This document shows, piece by piece, positions 7,910 to 16,714 of a stretch of 64,000 nt of DNA. Origin of the DNA: Agreia sp. Leaf283 (GTDB taxonomy: Bacteria > Actinomycetota > Actinomycetes > Actinomycetales > Microbacteriaceae). The notes beneath the pieces were generated by a model. The model made no database searches, was not told the DNA's origin, and saw only the letters and a list, made by a program, of their open reading frames with translations. Position 1 is the stretch's first letter, and each line of letters begins with the position of its first letter. The translations under genes were made by a program, and so were the position numbers. The stretch is taken from contig NZ_LMNF01000004.1 of the NCBI RefSeq assembly GCF_001422485.1, forward strand, positions 248,001-312,000, in the 5' to 3' direction.

Positions 7910-8544
7910 TCGGTCACGAGTTCCCGAGCAGCATCGCGGGGGCTGACAGCCGAGCAGATCGCGGAGACGACGGCCGCTCCCGCCGCCCCAGCGCGTCGCA
8001 GGGACGCGACGTCCGTGCGGCCGATGCCGCCGATCGCCACGGCGGGCAGGCGAGTGGATGCGGCCAGCTTCGCAAAGGCGTCGAGTCCCAGAGGCCGGGG
8101 CGCGTCGGTCTTCGTGGTCGTCGCGTGCAGCGCCCCGATTCCGACGTAGTCGATGGCCGCGCTGTCGGCCTCCGCCTCGCGCAGCTGCGCGGGCGTCGAC
8201 GCGCTGAGTCCGAGCACCGCATCGGGACCGATGAGGTCTCGCGCCAGCGCGGGCGGCAGATCGGACTGTCCGAGATGCACGCCGCCCACCCGCGCGCCGA
8301 GCCTGCGGGCGGCGAGAAAGACATCCACCCTGTCGTTGACGATCACGGTCACCGTCTCGGGCACCGCGTCGGCGACCATGCAGACCAGGTCGAGGAACTC
8401 GCGAGCGGTGCCGTGCTTCTCGCGCAGCTGCACGACGCTCACCCCGCCGGCGACGGCCTCGCGCACGACCGAGAGAATCGGATGCCCGGCCGCGGCGGCG
8501 ATGGCGGTGTCGGTCACGAGGTAGATCGACAGGTCGGGGCTCAC
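7894..8544 (-). CDS. thiE: Thiamine phosphate synthase
   Basis: A 216-residue TIM-barrel enzyme that joins HMP-PP and thiazole phosphate to thiamine phosphate. Diagnostic motifs are IYLVTD at the start, [47 protein letters not shown] and VAIGGIG. The GTG start overlaps the stop of thiM by four bases (GTGA), so translation is coupled. It forms the middle of thiM-thiE-thiD/tenA, a cytoplasmic salvage route rather than the de novo pathway, because thiC and thiG are absent here. Confidence 0.95.
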   Translation of the reverse strand: MSPDLSIYLVTDTAIAAAAGHPILSVVREAVAGGVSVVQLREKHGTAREFLDLVCMVADAVPETVTVIVNDRVDVFLAARRLGARVGGVHLGQSDLPPALARDLIGPDAVLGLSASTPAQLREAEADSAAIDYVGIGALHATTTKTDAPRPLGLDAFAKLAASTRLPAVAIGGIGRTDVASLRRAGAAGAAVVSAICSAVSPRDAARELVTEWRNA

Positions 8545-9347
8545 GAGATCCTCGCTCGCGCCGCGATGTGCTCGTCGTCGATCGCGGCGAGCGCGTCGAG
8601 GAAGGCGACGCCGAAGGTTCCGGGGCCGGCGGACTGCGCCGCGGCCAGCTCAGCGGCGATCGTGTACACCGTGACGGCGGCGACCGTGGCGGCCAGATGG
8701 TCGTCGTCGGCCGCCAGGAACGCGGCCATCACGGCGCCCAATGCGCATCCGCCGCCGGTGATGCGGGTCAGCATCGGGTCGCCGGTGGCGATGCGCACCA
8801 CCCGGATGCCGTCGGTCAGCAGATCGACGGCGCCGGACACGGCGACGATTCCGCCGGTCGACTCGGCGAGCGAGCGCGCGGCGGGCAGCGCGGTCTCGAC
8901 GGAGTCGAGGGCGTCGACCCCGCGTCCGCCCGCGCCGGTGCCCGAGAGCGCGATGATCTCGGAGGCGTTGCCGCGCACGACCGACGGGCGCAGCTCGCGC
9001 AGCCGGTGAGCGAGGGGCGTGCGCACGGGCAGGGAGCCGATCGCGACAGGGTCGAGCACCCAGGGCGTCGCCCCGGCCGCGGCCCCCGCCTGAGCCTCGA
9101 TCATCGCGGCCCTCTGCTCGGGCGTGGGCGTGCCGAGGTTGATCAGCAGCCCCGAGGCGATGGTCGCGAACGGCCCGGCCTCGCCGACGATGTCGACCAT
9201 CGCGGGCGCTGCCCCGATCGCGAGGAGCGCGTTGGCTGTGAAGTTCACGACCACGCTGTTGGTGATGCACTGCACGAGCGGGCTGGTCTGCCTCACCCGG
9301 TTCAGGGCATCGATGGTGGAGTCGATGAATGGTTCTGACGTGCGCAT
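8541..9347 (-). CDS. thiM: Hydroxyethylthiazole kinase
   Basis: A 268-residue ribokinase-like kinase that phosphorylates 4-methyl-5-hydroxyethylthiazole with ATP for thiamine salvage. Family motifs include [49 protein letters not shown] and the catalytic loop [11 protein letters not shown]. It is the first gene after the TPP riboswitch, and its ribosome site GAAGGGA lies in the 3' part of the riboswitch, so thiamine pyrophosphate binding should block initiation. Confidence 0.95.
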   Translation of the reverse strand: MRTSEPFIDSTIDALNRVRQTSPLVQCITNSVVVNFTANALLAIGAAPAMVDIVGEAGPFATIASGLLINLGTPTPEQRAAMIEAQAGAAAGATPWVLDPVAIGSLPVRTPLAHRLRELRPSVVRGNASEIIALSGTGAGGRGVDALDSVETALPAARSLAESTGGIVAVSGAVDLLTDGIRVVRIATGDPMLTRITGGGCALGAVMAAFLAADDDHLAATVAAVTVYTIAAELAAAQSAGPGTFGVAFLDALAAIDDEHIAARARIS

Positions 9348-9356
9348 AAGCGCGAC

Positions 9357-9430
9357 ATCCCTTCGCTAGTACGAACTAGATCAGGTTCGACGGGTGTGAT
9401 CTCAGCCCCGAAGGGGCACCCCGTGTCACG
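9357..9430 (-). promoter_or_regulatory. TPP riboswitch (THI element)
   Basis: Read on the minus strand, the segment contains the conserved THI-box pieces in order: ACACGGGGTGCC, a small UUCG hairpin, GGCTGAGA, ACACCCGTCGAACCTGATC, the P1-side TAGTTCGTACTAGCG and GAAGGGA. The last block is also the Shine-Dalgarno sequence of thiM, 10 bases before its ATG. This suggests control of translation initiation by thiamine pyrophosphate. The paired regions P1-P5 are all present. Confidence 0.95.
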
Positions 9431-9474
9431 TAATTGCAGTCAGCCTAGCAAGGCTCCTCGTCGTGGTCGAAGCG

Positions 9475-11016
9475 TCAGGCCAGCATGCGGTCGGCCGTGC
9501 GCAGCGACAGCGCCAACTGCGCCAGGCACGGGTTCGCGCTGAGCGCGCTCGGAAATGTCGAGTTGTCCGAGATCCACAGGTTCGGGATGTCGTGGCTGCG
9601 GCCGTCGGCATCGACCACGCCCGCAGAGGGGTCGGCACTCATGCGGCACGTGCCGAGGGTGTGCGCGGTGCGGGCGAGCACCCGCGTCTCCTGCGCTCCC
9701 GCCGCCTCGAGGATCTGCGTCATCGTCGACAGCGCGTGGTCTTCGATGGCCTGCTCGTTCTGCCCCGCCGTGAAGGTGACGAGCGCGCGCGGCACGCCCC
9801 ATTCATCCCGTTCGTCGGTGAGCACGAGCCGGTTGTTCTCTGCCGGGAGGCACTCGCCGTTGATGCCGATCCCGGCCGAGTAGCGCCACGCATCCATCGC
9901 CTGCATCAGGTCGGCTCCCCAGAGGCCGGCGCCGCGCACGAGGGTGTTCGCGTAGTTGAGCGGCATCACGCCGAGGCTCTGCATGAGGTAGCCGCCGGCG
10001 AAGTCGACATCGTCGGGGCGCACGAAGTCCTCGCTGATCAGCGACGACGGGTAGCCGCGGTAGCCGCGGATCTGCTCGTCGAAGCGGCCCCACACCTGCA
10101 CGCCGCCGTGGGCGAGGAAGTTGCGGCCGACCTGGCCGGACGAGTTCGCGAGCCCGGTGTTCAGCAGCAGGCGAGGCGTCTCGACGCCGCCGCCCGCGAG
10201 CACCAGCGCCGCGCAGCGCTGGCGATACTCCACGCCGTCGTGTCGGTAGACCACGGCAGAGACGCGTCCGAGCGAGTCGAGCTCGATGCCGTGCACCATC
10301 GATTCGGGGCGGATCTCCGCGCCGGAGGCGACCGCCGCGGGCAGGTACGTGTTCGCGGTGGTGGCCTTCGTTCCGTAGCGCTCGCCCTGGTGGATGCTGC
10401 CCAGGTTCTGGCTCGCACGCCGGTCGCCGAAGTGCGGCTGGTCGCGGTCACGGCTCAGGATGGCCGCCGGCGCATCCGTGGCCCGGATGCCGAGCTGGGC
10501 GCATCCGGCCGCCATGAGATCGGCGGGGGCGTTGCGATCGACCGGAGGCTCGAGGTACTCGCGCTCCGGGTCCCACGGATACGGGGTCGGCCCGGAGACG
10601 CCGATCGTGCGCTCGACCTCCACGATGTAGCGGGTGAGTTCGTCGTGCTCGATCGGCCAGTCCTCGCCGACTCCCGTCTCGGTGCGCAGCCGCATGTCGC
10701 GCGCGTCGGGGCGCGGTGTGAAGGCGCCCCAGTGCAGCGTTCCGCCACCCACGCCGAAGCCGCTGTTGTTCGTGCCGAACGCGGTGGGGTCGTCGCCGCC
10801 CGACAGTCGTTCCGACATCCAGTTGATGCGCGGCGACTCGATCTCGTCGTTGGTGAAGCCGTCGGGGTCGGTATTGGGGCCGGCCTCGAGCGCCACGACC
10901 TTGAGGCCGCGCTCGGCGAGGCGGGCCAGCAGGGGACCTCCGCCCGCTCCGGTTCCCACGACGACGACGTCGACGATCTCATCACGGTCGTACGTGCGCA
11001 TGCGGCTCAGATCCAC
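9475..11016 (-). CDS. GMC-family FAD-dependent oxidoreductase
   Basis: A 513-residue glucose-methanol-choline oxidoreductase. The FAD dinucleotide fold is VVVVGTGAGGGPLLARL near residue 17, followed by LEAGP and the FAD-covering segment NNSGFGVGGGTLHWG. The C-terminal active site has the catalytic His in AHTLGTCRM and Asn in LSANPCLAQ. No signal peptide is present, unlike the exported gluconate dehydrogenase large subunits. The GTG start overlaps the end of the upstream gene by 10 bases. That gene carries a gluconate-2-dehydrogenase-subunit-3-like domain, so the two may form a complex that oxidises a sugar or sugar acid (inference). Confidence 0.88.
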   Translation of the reverse strand: MDLSRMRTYDRDEIVDVVVVGTGAGGGPLLARLAERGLKVVALEAGPNTDPDGFTNDEIESPRINWMSERLSGGDDPTAFGTNNSGFGVGGGTLHWGAFTPRPDARDMRLRTETGVGEDWPIEHDELTRYIVEVERTIGVSGPTPYPWDPEREYLEPPVDRNAPADLMAAGCAQLGIRATDAPAAILSRDRDQPHFGDRRASQNLGSIHQGERYGTKATTANTYLPAAVASGAEIRPESMVHGIELDSLGRVSAVVYRHDGVEYRQRCAALVLAGGGVETPRLLLNTGLANSSGQVGRNFLAHGGVQVWGRFDEQIRGYRGYPSSLISEDFVRPDDVDFAGGYLMQSLGVMPLNYANTLVRGAGLWGADLMQAMDAWRYSAGIGINGECLPAENNRLVLTDERDEWGVPRALVTFTAGQNEQAIEDHALSTMTQILEAAGAQETRVLARTAHTLGTCRMSADPSAGVVDADGRSHDIPNLWISDNSTFPSALSANPCLAQLALSLRTADRMLA

Positions 11017-12509
11017 GCGGGGTTCTCCTCGACGGTTCGGGTGTTGTTCGCGGCGGTGCCGTCGTGCTCGTCGTCGTACGCATCGTCATCGTCTTCGTCG
11101 GATGCGACGCTTCCGAGTTCGGCCGGCTCCCAGGGGTCGCGCTGGCCTGCGGCGGTGGCGACATAGCCGACATCGCCGCTCGCCGTGCCGCTGGTGGCGA
11201 AGCCGTCGTAGCCGACTCGCGCAAGAGAGGCCGGATGCGCCAGCCAGATGCGGGTCAGGTCGGCGCGCACGTCGTCGAACCAGTGCTGGCGCATCGCGCC
11301 GTTCCAGTCGTCTCCGCCGAGTGCCTCGTGATCGTTCAGCTCGCCCGAGACGATGCCAGCGATGAGGGCATCCTGCTCGGCCTCCGCGTTCTGTTCATCC
11401 GTGTCGTCGGACCAGAGGGCGGCGAGGTCGTCGAGGCCGAGGCGGTACGCGGATGCGTCATCCGGCTGCCCGGCGTTGCGCCACCCGTCGCCGCGCCCCG
11501 AGGCGAGGTCGTCGTCGACGCGCGCTGCGAGGTCGATGCGGCGATCCCCGGGCTGCGGAAGGAGCCGGTCGGCGAGCGTGCGAAGCATGGCCAGCTGTGC
11601 CGCCGAGAGTGCGCGCGGCCTGTAGTCCGGGTCGTCGGCGATCAGCCTGCGCGCGAGAAAACCGCGAGCCTCGGGCGCCGTGCGATCGGATGCGACGAGC
11701 CGGCCCCACTCGGGCGTGAGCTGCGGGCTCGCCGACACCGTCGCATCCCACAGCCGCACGATCTCGGCGGCCACCTCGGCGGGGCGCTCGTAGGGCAGCA
11801 GGTGGCCTGTCTCGGCGAGCGAGACGACGCGCGCCCGCGGGTACAGCTCGGCGACGAGCCGCGGCTGGGCGGATGCGCCGAGGTCGTCATCGTCTTCGCC
11901 GGCTAGAACGACGACGGGCAGGTCGATCGAGCCGAGCTCCTCCGACACGTCTTCCGTGCTGCCGTCTGTGAGCCAGCGACGCCACGCGAGCGGCGACATC
12001 AGGCGCACCTGGGCGATCGCCGTGCGCTCGTCGTCGTCGCCGAGCGGAGTCGCCGCGTTCTGCGCCACGAACTCGACCGCGTGCTCCTCGGAGATGAGCC
12101 CGTTCTCTGCCCAGGCCAGCATCTCGGCGCGTTTGTCGTCGGCCATGGGCTCGGGCGTCGGCGGCGACGGCGCGAGCAGCACGAGCCCGGCAAGGCCGAA
12201 CACGTTCGCGTCGCCGCTCAGGATGCGATGGGTCACGACGGCCGCCACCTTGCCGCCCATGCTGTGGGCCGCGATCACGAACGGGCCGCCGTCGGCCTCG
12301 GCCTCGATGACCTGGAGCGCGCGGTCGGCGAGGGCCGAGACCGAGCCGTTCGGCGCATCCGGTGACCCACCGTGCCCGGGCAGGTCGATGCCGACCACGC
12401 GCAGGCGGCCGCTCGCGAGGCTGTCGAGGGCGTCGGCGATCGGAGCGGCGGCTGCCGCGTCGAATCCGAGGCCGGGGAGGAAGAAGACGGTTCCGTCGGC
12501 GGCGGTCAC
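11007..12509 (-). CDS. Alpha/beta hydrolase fused to gluconate 2-dehydrogenase subunit 3-like domain
   Basis: A 500-residue fusion. Residues about 1-250 are a complete alpha/beta hydrolase: oxyanion region LPGLGFDAA, nucleophile elbow AAHSMGGK (Ser), acid in LAGEDDDDLG and His in ETGHLLPYE. Residues about 270-430 resemble the small subunit of GMC dehydrogenases (RGFLARRLIADDPDYRP, LRTLADRLLPQPGD, IWLAHPASLARVGYDG). The tail is very acidic (ASDEDDDDAYDDEHD). It starts at a GTG overlapping the SDR stop (GTGA) and overlaps the GMC gene. Small subunits are normally separate and carry a Tat signal; neither holds here. Function inferred: partner of the GMC enzyme that also cleaves an ester or lactone. 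Confidence 0.8.
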   Translation of the reverse strand: MTAADGTVFFLPGLGFDAAAAAPIADALDSLASGRLRVVGIDLPGHGGSPDAPNGSVSALADRALQVIEAEADGGPFVIAAHSMGGKVAAVVTHRILSGDANVFGLAGLVLLAPSPPTPEPMADDKRAEMLAWAENGLISEEHAVEFVAQNAATPLGDDDERTAIAQVRLMSPLAWRRWLTDGSTEDVSEELGSIDLPVVVLAGEDDDDLGASAQPRLVAELYPRARVVSLAETGHLLPYERPAEVAAEIVRLWDATVSASPQLTPEWGRLVASDRTAPEARGFLARRLIADDPDYRPRALSAAQLAMLRTLADRLLPQPGDRRIDLAARVDDDLASGRGDGWRNAGQPDDASAYRLGLDDLAALWSDDTDEQNAEAEQDALIAGIVSGELNDHEALGGDDWNGAMRQHWFDDVRADLTRIWLAHPASLARVGYDGFATSGTASGDVGYVATAAGQRDPWEPAELGSVASDEDDDDAYDDEHDGTAANNTRTVEENPAWI

Positions 12510-13405
12510 GGTGTGACCATGCCCCCGTTGACGTTGAGCGTCTCGCCCGAGACGTAGCTCGACTCGGCGGAGGCGAGGAACACGTAGGCGGGCGCCAGCT
12601 CGGCCGGCTGGCCGGAGCGCTGGTAGGTGCTCTCGTCGTCGAAGGCCTTCATCTGCTCGTCGGAGACGCCGCCCGACACCTGCAGTGCCGTCCAGGTGGG
12701 GCCGGGCGCGACGATGTTCACGCGGATGCCGCGGGGCGCGAGCTGCTGCGCCAGACCCTTCGAGAAGTTGTTGATCGCGGCCTTGGTCGACGCGTAATCG
12801 AGGCGGTCGGGGGCGGGCTTGTAAGCCTCGAGCGAGGCGGTGTTGATGATGGTGGCGCCCTCGGGCAGGTGGGGGAGGGCGGCCTTGGTGAGCCAGAAGT
12901 TCGCGAACACGTTCGTGCGGAACGTCTGCTCGAACTGCTCGTCGCTCAGGTCTTCGAGCCGGTCGACCGAGACCTGCTTGCCCGCGTTGTTGACGAGGAT
13001 GTCGAGTCCGCCGAGCACGTCCACGGCCTCGTCGACGATGGCGCGGCATGTTGCGGCCTCGCTGATGTCGGCGGCGATCGCGTGGCCCTTCGTGCCGGCC
13101 TCCTCGACCAGGCCGACGATGCGGTCGGCGTCCTCCTTCTCGGCGGCGAGGTGCACGATGACCACGTCGGCTCCCTCGCGGGCGAAGGCGATCGCCACGG
13201 CGCCGCCGATGCCGGAGTCTCCTCCGGTGATCAGCGCCTTGCGGCCGGTGAGCCGCCCGGTGCCGCGATAGCTTTTCTCGCCGAGGTCGGGAACCGGCGT
13301 CATCTGCGCCTGCACCCCCGGCTCGGGCTGGTGCTGGACGGGCGGTTCGACCCGGTCGTACTGGGTGACCGGGTTCGTGAAGGTGTACTGGTCGCGTTCC
13401 GTCAT
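12506..13405 (-). CDS. Short-chain dehydrogenase, YghA/YdaD-like
   Basis: A 299-residue SDR with the roughly 45-residue N-terminal extension typical of the YghA/general-stress group (TQYDRVEPPVQHQPEPG, then GRLTGRKALITGG). The NAD(P) motif is GGDSGIGGAVAIAF, the NNAG motif is VNNAGKQV, and the catalytic Ser, Tyr and Lys are in NTASLEAYK and DYASTKAAI. The ATG at 13405 is chosen because the sequence MTERDQYTFTNP matches the family start. First gene of an operon with the hydrolase fusion and the GMC oxidoreductase; all three act on hydroxyl/carbonyl or ester chemistry. Confidence 0.88.
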   Translation of the reverse strand: MTERDQYTFTNPVTQYDRVEPPVQHQPEPGVQAQMTPVPDLGEKSYRGTGRLTGRKALITGGDSGIGGAVAIAFAREGADVVIVHLAAEKEDADRIVGLVEEAGTKGHAIAADISEAATCRAIVDEAVDVLGGLDILVNNAGKQVSVDRLEDLSDEQFEQTFRTNVFANFWLTKAALPHLPEGATIINTASLEAYKPAPDRLDYASTKAAINNFSKGLAQQLAPRGIRVNIVAPGPTWTALQVSGGVSDEQMKAFDDESTYQRSGQPAELAPAYVFLASAESSYVSGETLNVNGGMVTP

Positions 13406-13482
13406 ACGACCCACCGTAGATCGGAGGCCCTCTTGGGGCGGGGGCCTTGCGCGCCGCGCAGCTTCTGGTAGCGGAGGAGTGC

Positions 13483-13752
13483 ATGCACGATCTCCCCAAT
13501 GTTGCAGCACGCCGGTACTCTTGGAAGATGTCGCGCCTGGATCGCATTGTGGTCAACCCTGAGGTTGTTCATGGACGACCCGCCATTCGGGGCACCCGGG
13601 TTCGCGTGGCCGACGTGCTTTCTCTTCTGGCCGCTGGGGCCTCCGAGGCAGAGATCCTCGACGACTACCCGTACCTGACGGCCGATGACATCAGAGCGTG
13701 CCTCGAGTATGCGGCTGCGCAGGCCGATCACGCGATCGTGCTCGCTTCATAG
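13483..13752 (+). CDS. DUF433-family antitoxin
   Basis: A small DNA-binding protein of the DUF433 family (COG2442). The signature is RIVVNPEVVHGRPAIRGTRV, followed by VADVLSLLAAG, EILDDYPYLTADDIRACLEYA. Two starts are possible: the ATG at 13483 has GGAGG 5 bases upstream, while the ATG at 13528 (MSRLDRIV) matches the usual family N-terminus but has poorer spacing. I use the former. It ends 3 bases before a PIN-like toxin gene and should neutralise it and repress the pair. Confidence 0.85.
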   Translation: MHDLPNVAARRYSWKMSRLDRIVVNPEVVHGRPAIRGTRVRVADVLSLLAAGASEAEILDDYPYLTADDIRACLEYAAAQADHAIVLAS

Positions 13753-13755
13753 CCC

Positions 13756-14085
13756 GTGCGCTTTCTTGTCGACGCCCAATTGCCACCCGCACTCGCGCGC
13801 ATGCTGTCCGCTCGCGGTCACGTTGCGGAGCATGTGACCGATATCGGGCCTGCAGATGCAACCGACCAAGAGTTGCTGCGCTATGCACTAGAGCACGGAG
13901 CGGTGCTCATGACGAAAGACGAAGACTTCTCGATCATGATCTCGCTCGGTGTGCAAGCGCCGGTGATCGTGTGGATCCGCGTAGGCAACACGCGCCGCCG
14001 CGCACTCATCGAATGGTTCGAACCATTGGTCGATCACGTGATCGAGATGATCGAGACCGGAAACCGTCTCGTCGAGCTCCGTTAG
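13756..14085 (+). CDS. DUF5615 PIN-like toxin
   Basis: A 109-residue protein of the DUF5615/COG4634 PIN-like group, the usual partner of DUF433. The acidic residues expected of a Mg-dependent ribonuclease are visible: Asp in FLVDAQLPPALARML, Asp in ATDQELLRYA and the pair in MTKDEDFSIM. GTG start, 3 bases after the antitoxin. Together they form a type II toxin-antitoxin pair. A chromosomal pair like this may stabilise nearby DNA, but nothing else here looks mobile. Confidence 0.85.
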   Translation: MRFLVDAQLPPALARMLSARGHVAEHVTDIGPADATDQELLRYALEHGAVLMTKDEDFSIMISLGVQAPVIVWIRVGNTRRRALIEWFEPLVDHVIEMIETGNRLVELR

Positions 14086-14103
14086 CTCGGAGCTTTTGGT
14101 CGG

Positions 14104-14898
14104 TCAGTGTGTCGCGGCCACCCCGTAGACCACGTGGTCGTCGAGGTACTGCCACACCGTTCCGGTCTCGACGAAGCCTGCGCTGCGGAGGCTCTCGAGG
14201 TGGAAGCCGAGCGTGACCTTCGGCGGAGCCTCGTGCAGCTCCGAGCCCCAGACCTCTGCTCGTCGGTGCAACGCCTCCGCGTAGTAGGGAACGTCGGCGA
14301 CGGCCTGCCACCACTCGTCCCAGGTGTCCGTCTCGCCGGCGAACGTCTGTGCCTGCATGGCCGCGTCGTCTGCCAGCGCGATGCGGGCGAGGGTGCCCTC
14401 GTGCTCGGAGCTGTACGAGAGATGGTCTCCGTTCAGCACGATCCCGCCGGGTCGAAGCAGGCCCGGGAGGGCACGGTACACATCGACGAGAGTGCCCGGC
14501 TGGAGCCAGTGCAACGCCGTCGACGACACGATCGCGTCGAACGGCGCGGCTGCGATGGCCGGATGCTCGGCCCAGTCCATGCGCGCGAGGTCGACCTCGG
14601 CCGTCTCCAGCCGAGGGTCGTCTTCAGCCAGATCGGCCGCGATCGCCAGGAGGGCGGGATCCTTGTCGGCGATGACCGCCCGGGCGCCCGGAACGTGACC
14701 GAGCACCTGGAGGGCGAGCGACCCGGTTCCGCCCGCCAGGTCGAGGATGCGGGGTTCATCGACGTCGGCGCAGACGGCGGCGACGACGCGGGCGATGGTG
14801 TCGAAGCGTTCGGCCCGGTGCCGGATGTAGCCGGTCTGCTGGGCATCCCACCGCGCGGCGAGGCTGCGGGCGGTGTCGAGGCGGCTGGATTCTGTCAT
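14104..14898 (-). CDS. Class I SAM-dependent methyltransferase
   Basis: A 264-residue methyltransferase. The SAM-binding motif I is RILDLAGGTGSLALQVL, with motif II around AVIADKDPALL and the later segments SSTALHWLQPGTLVDVYRAL and LLRPGGIVLNGD. Its start overlaps the stop of the ABC ATPase gene (ATGA), so it is the last gene of the operon led by the L36 gene and probably by the Zur-like box. Its substrate is unknown. A role in modifying or releasing metal from an imported metallophore is a guess supported only by the operon position. Confidence 0.85.
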   Translation of the reverse strand: MTESSRLDTARSLAARWDAQQTGYIRHRAERFDTIARVVAAVCADVDEPRILDLAGGTGSLALQVLGHVPGARAVIADKDPALLAIAADLAEDDPRLETAEVDLARMDWAEHPAIAAAPFDAIVSSTALHWLQPGTLVDVYRALPGLLRPGGIVLNGDHLSYSSEHEGTLARIALADDAAMQAQTFAGETDTWDEWWQAVADVPYYAEALHRRAEVWGSELHEAPPKVTLGFHLESLRSAGFVETGTVWQYLDDHVVYGVAATH

Positions 14899-15695
14899 GG
14901 GTGATCCTTTGTTGTCGGAGAGGAAGGGGTGTTTGGCGAGGGAAGGGAGAACGAGAGGCGTGTGCGCCCATCCGGTGAGGGATGCACGTGCGTCGCCACG
15001 TCGTACACCCGGTCGAGGAGATGGGGTTGGAACAACTCGGCCGGCGAGCCGGAACCGGCCACACGTCCGCGCTGCAGAACGACCACGTGATCGCAGACCT
15101 GCGCGGCGAGTTCGAGGTCGTGCAGCACGATCACGACCGTCGGAGCGATCAGCCGAAGCAGCGACATGATCTCGAGCCGGTGCCTGATGTCGAGGTGATT
15201 GGTCGGCTCGTCGAGCAGAACATGGCTCGCGCCCTGAGCCAGTGCGCGTGCCAGGGCGACGCGCTGCAGCTCGCCGCCCGACAGCGTCGACAGCCGGTCG
15301 AACGCTCGATGCGACAGTTCGACCGCATCGAGCGCGTCGGCCACGCGCTGGTCGAAGCCGGCTCCGCCCGAGCGCAGCACGCCATGCTCGGCGAGCCCGC
15401 CGAGCGAGACCTCGTCGACGATGCGCAGGGAAGGATCCGGCTGGCTGCGTTGACCCACCTCCGCCACACGGCGCGCTATCCAGCGCCGGGGCCGGATGCG
15501 GAGATCGTGCCCGTCGAGCGCGATCCGCCCGGCCGACAGCGGCGCTGCACGGACCAGTGCACGAAGCAGGGTGGTCTTGCCGCTTCCGTTCGGACCGACG
15601 ATGCCGGTCACCTCCCCCGTCTGCGCGCGGAAGGACACCCGGTCGAGCAGCACCCGTTCACCCGCGCGCACGGTCACGTCGCACGCTTCGATCAC
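14895..15695 (-). CDS. ABC transporter ATPase, FecE/FhuC type
   Basis: A 266-residue nucleotide-binding protein of the iron-siderophore/B12 importer class. Walker A is GPNGSGKT (residues 34-41), the Q-loop region AEVGQRSQPDPSL, signature LSGGELQRVALARAL, Walker B VLLDEPTNHLD and switch His in VLHDLELAAQ. It overlaps the binding-protein gene by four bases upstream and the methyltransferase by four downstream. It is the only importer ATPase in the 14-23 kb metal-uptake region, so it may also serve the second transporter at 19-22 kb (inference). Confidence 0.92.
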   Translation of the reverse strand: MIEACDVTVRAGERVLLDRVSFRAQTGEVTGIVGPNGSGKTTLLRALVRAAPLSAGRIALDGHDLRIRPRRWIARRVAEVGQRSQPDPSLRIVDEVSLGGLAEHGVLRSGGAGFDQRVADALDAVELSHRAFDRLSTLSGGELQRVALARALAQGASHVLLDEPTNHLDIRHRLEIMSLLRLIAPTVVIVLHDLELAAQVCDHVVVLQRGRVAGSGSPAELFQPHLLDRVYDVATHVHPSPDGRTRLSFSLPSPNTPSSPTTKDHP

Positions 15696-16693
15696 GGCAG
15701 CGTGGCGAGAAGCCCGCTCAGCTCAACGGGACCCGCGATCGAGAGCATGCTGGGCGGATCCGTGTAGGCGAACTGAAGTGCCACGACCCTGCCCTTCTCG
15801 ACAGCGGTCAGGGCGGAGACCCCGGGCGCGCTCAGGAAGCTGTCTATGACGCTCTGCGGGTCGCCGCTGGAGTAGAGCAGCACGATGGTGCCCGGGTCGC
15901 GCGAGATGATGTCCTCCACATTGGCGTCGAAGACCCGCTCGTCAGAGTCGGCGTAGACGTTCTCGAGTCCCGCCGCGGCGAAGACGGGAGTGACCATGCT
16001 CGGGCCGCCGTAGGGCGAGAGCACGCTGCCCCCGGAGGAGACGTAGAGGGCGGCGGCGGTTCCGGCATCCGGTGCCGTGGAGCTGAGACCCGCCGAGCCC
16101 GTTGCAATGACCTTTTCGGCGAGGTCCTGTTCGCCCAGAAGGGTTCCGAGGGTGCGCACCTCGCTCCAGACGCGGTCGAAGGTGGCGGGTTCGCTCAGCT
16201 CGGGGTCGGGGTTCGCGCAGTAGGCGCTGGGCGAGTAGACGGCGATGCCGCTGGCAGCGAGGGCCTCCCGGTCGACCGCGTTCTCGGGCGCGATCACGAG
16301 GTCGGGCTGCGCCCCGAGGATGCTCTCCTGCGACACGATCGAGCCGCCCGTCGAGTTCTTCTCGGTCGACAGCAGGCTCAGCGAACCGAGGGTGGAGTAG
16401 GTGGAGTCCTTGTACAGACCCTCCTGGGGAGCGGAGGTCACCGCCACCACGCGGTCGACGGCATCGAGCGCCTCGAGGTTGGGCAGGGAGTCGTTGTTCA
16501 CGAGCACGATGCGCTTCGCCGGCGCATCGAGGGTGACCTGCGAGCCGCAGTTCTCCACGGTGATGGCCGTGTCGGCGGCGTCGGTTGTGGATGCGCTGCT
16601 CGCCGGGGTGGTCGCGCAGGCGCTCAGCGCCGCCAGGCTGAGCGCGGTGATGGTGAGGGCCGCCGGCAGGCGCCGGAGGAGGGATATGTTCAT
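15692..16693 (-). CDS. Metallophore-type ABC substrate-binding lipoprotein
   Basis: A 333-residue class III (TroA-like fold) binding protein. The N-terminal signal ends in the lipobox LSAC near residue 26, so it is anchored outside the membrane. Family features are VENCGSQVTLDAPAKRIVLV, ALDAVDRVVAVTS and AQPDLVIAPENA. This class binds siderophores, haem or cobalamin. Within a unit apparently headed by a Zur-like box, a zinc-metallophore complex is a reasonable candidate ligand (inference). It starts 21 bases after the permease gene. Confidence 0.88.
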   Translation of the reverse strand: MNISLLRRLPAALTITALSLAALSACATTPASSASTTDAADTAITVENCGSQVTLDAPAKRIVLVNNDSLPNLEALDAVDRVVAVTSAPQEGLYKDSTYSTLGSLSLLSTEKNSTGGSIVSQESILGAQPDLVIAPENAVDREALAASGIAVYSPSAYCANPDPELSEPATFDRVWSEVRTLGTLLGEQDLAEKVIATGSAGLSSTAPDAGTAAALYVSSGGSVLSPYGGPSMVTPVFAAAGLENVYADSDERVFDANVEDIISRDPGTIVLLYSSGDPQSVIDSFLSAPGVSALTAVEKGRVVALQFAYTDPPSMLSIAGPVELSGLLATLP

Positions 16694-16714
16694 CGGGTTC
16701 TTTCTAGAGAGGGG

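Noticed and set aside
12510-13556. An N-terminal extension of the hydrolase fusion to about 849 residues
   Set aside because: The extra part is out-of-frame shadow of the SDR gene; the GTG at 12509 overlaps the SDR stop and starts exactly at the hydrolase domain.
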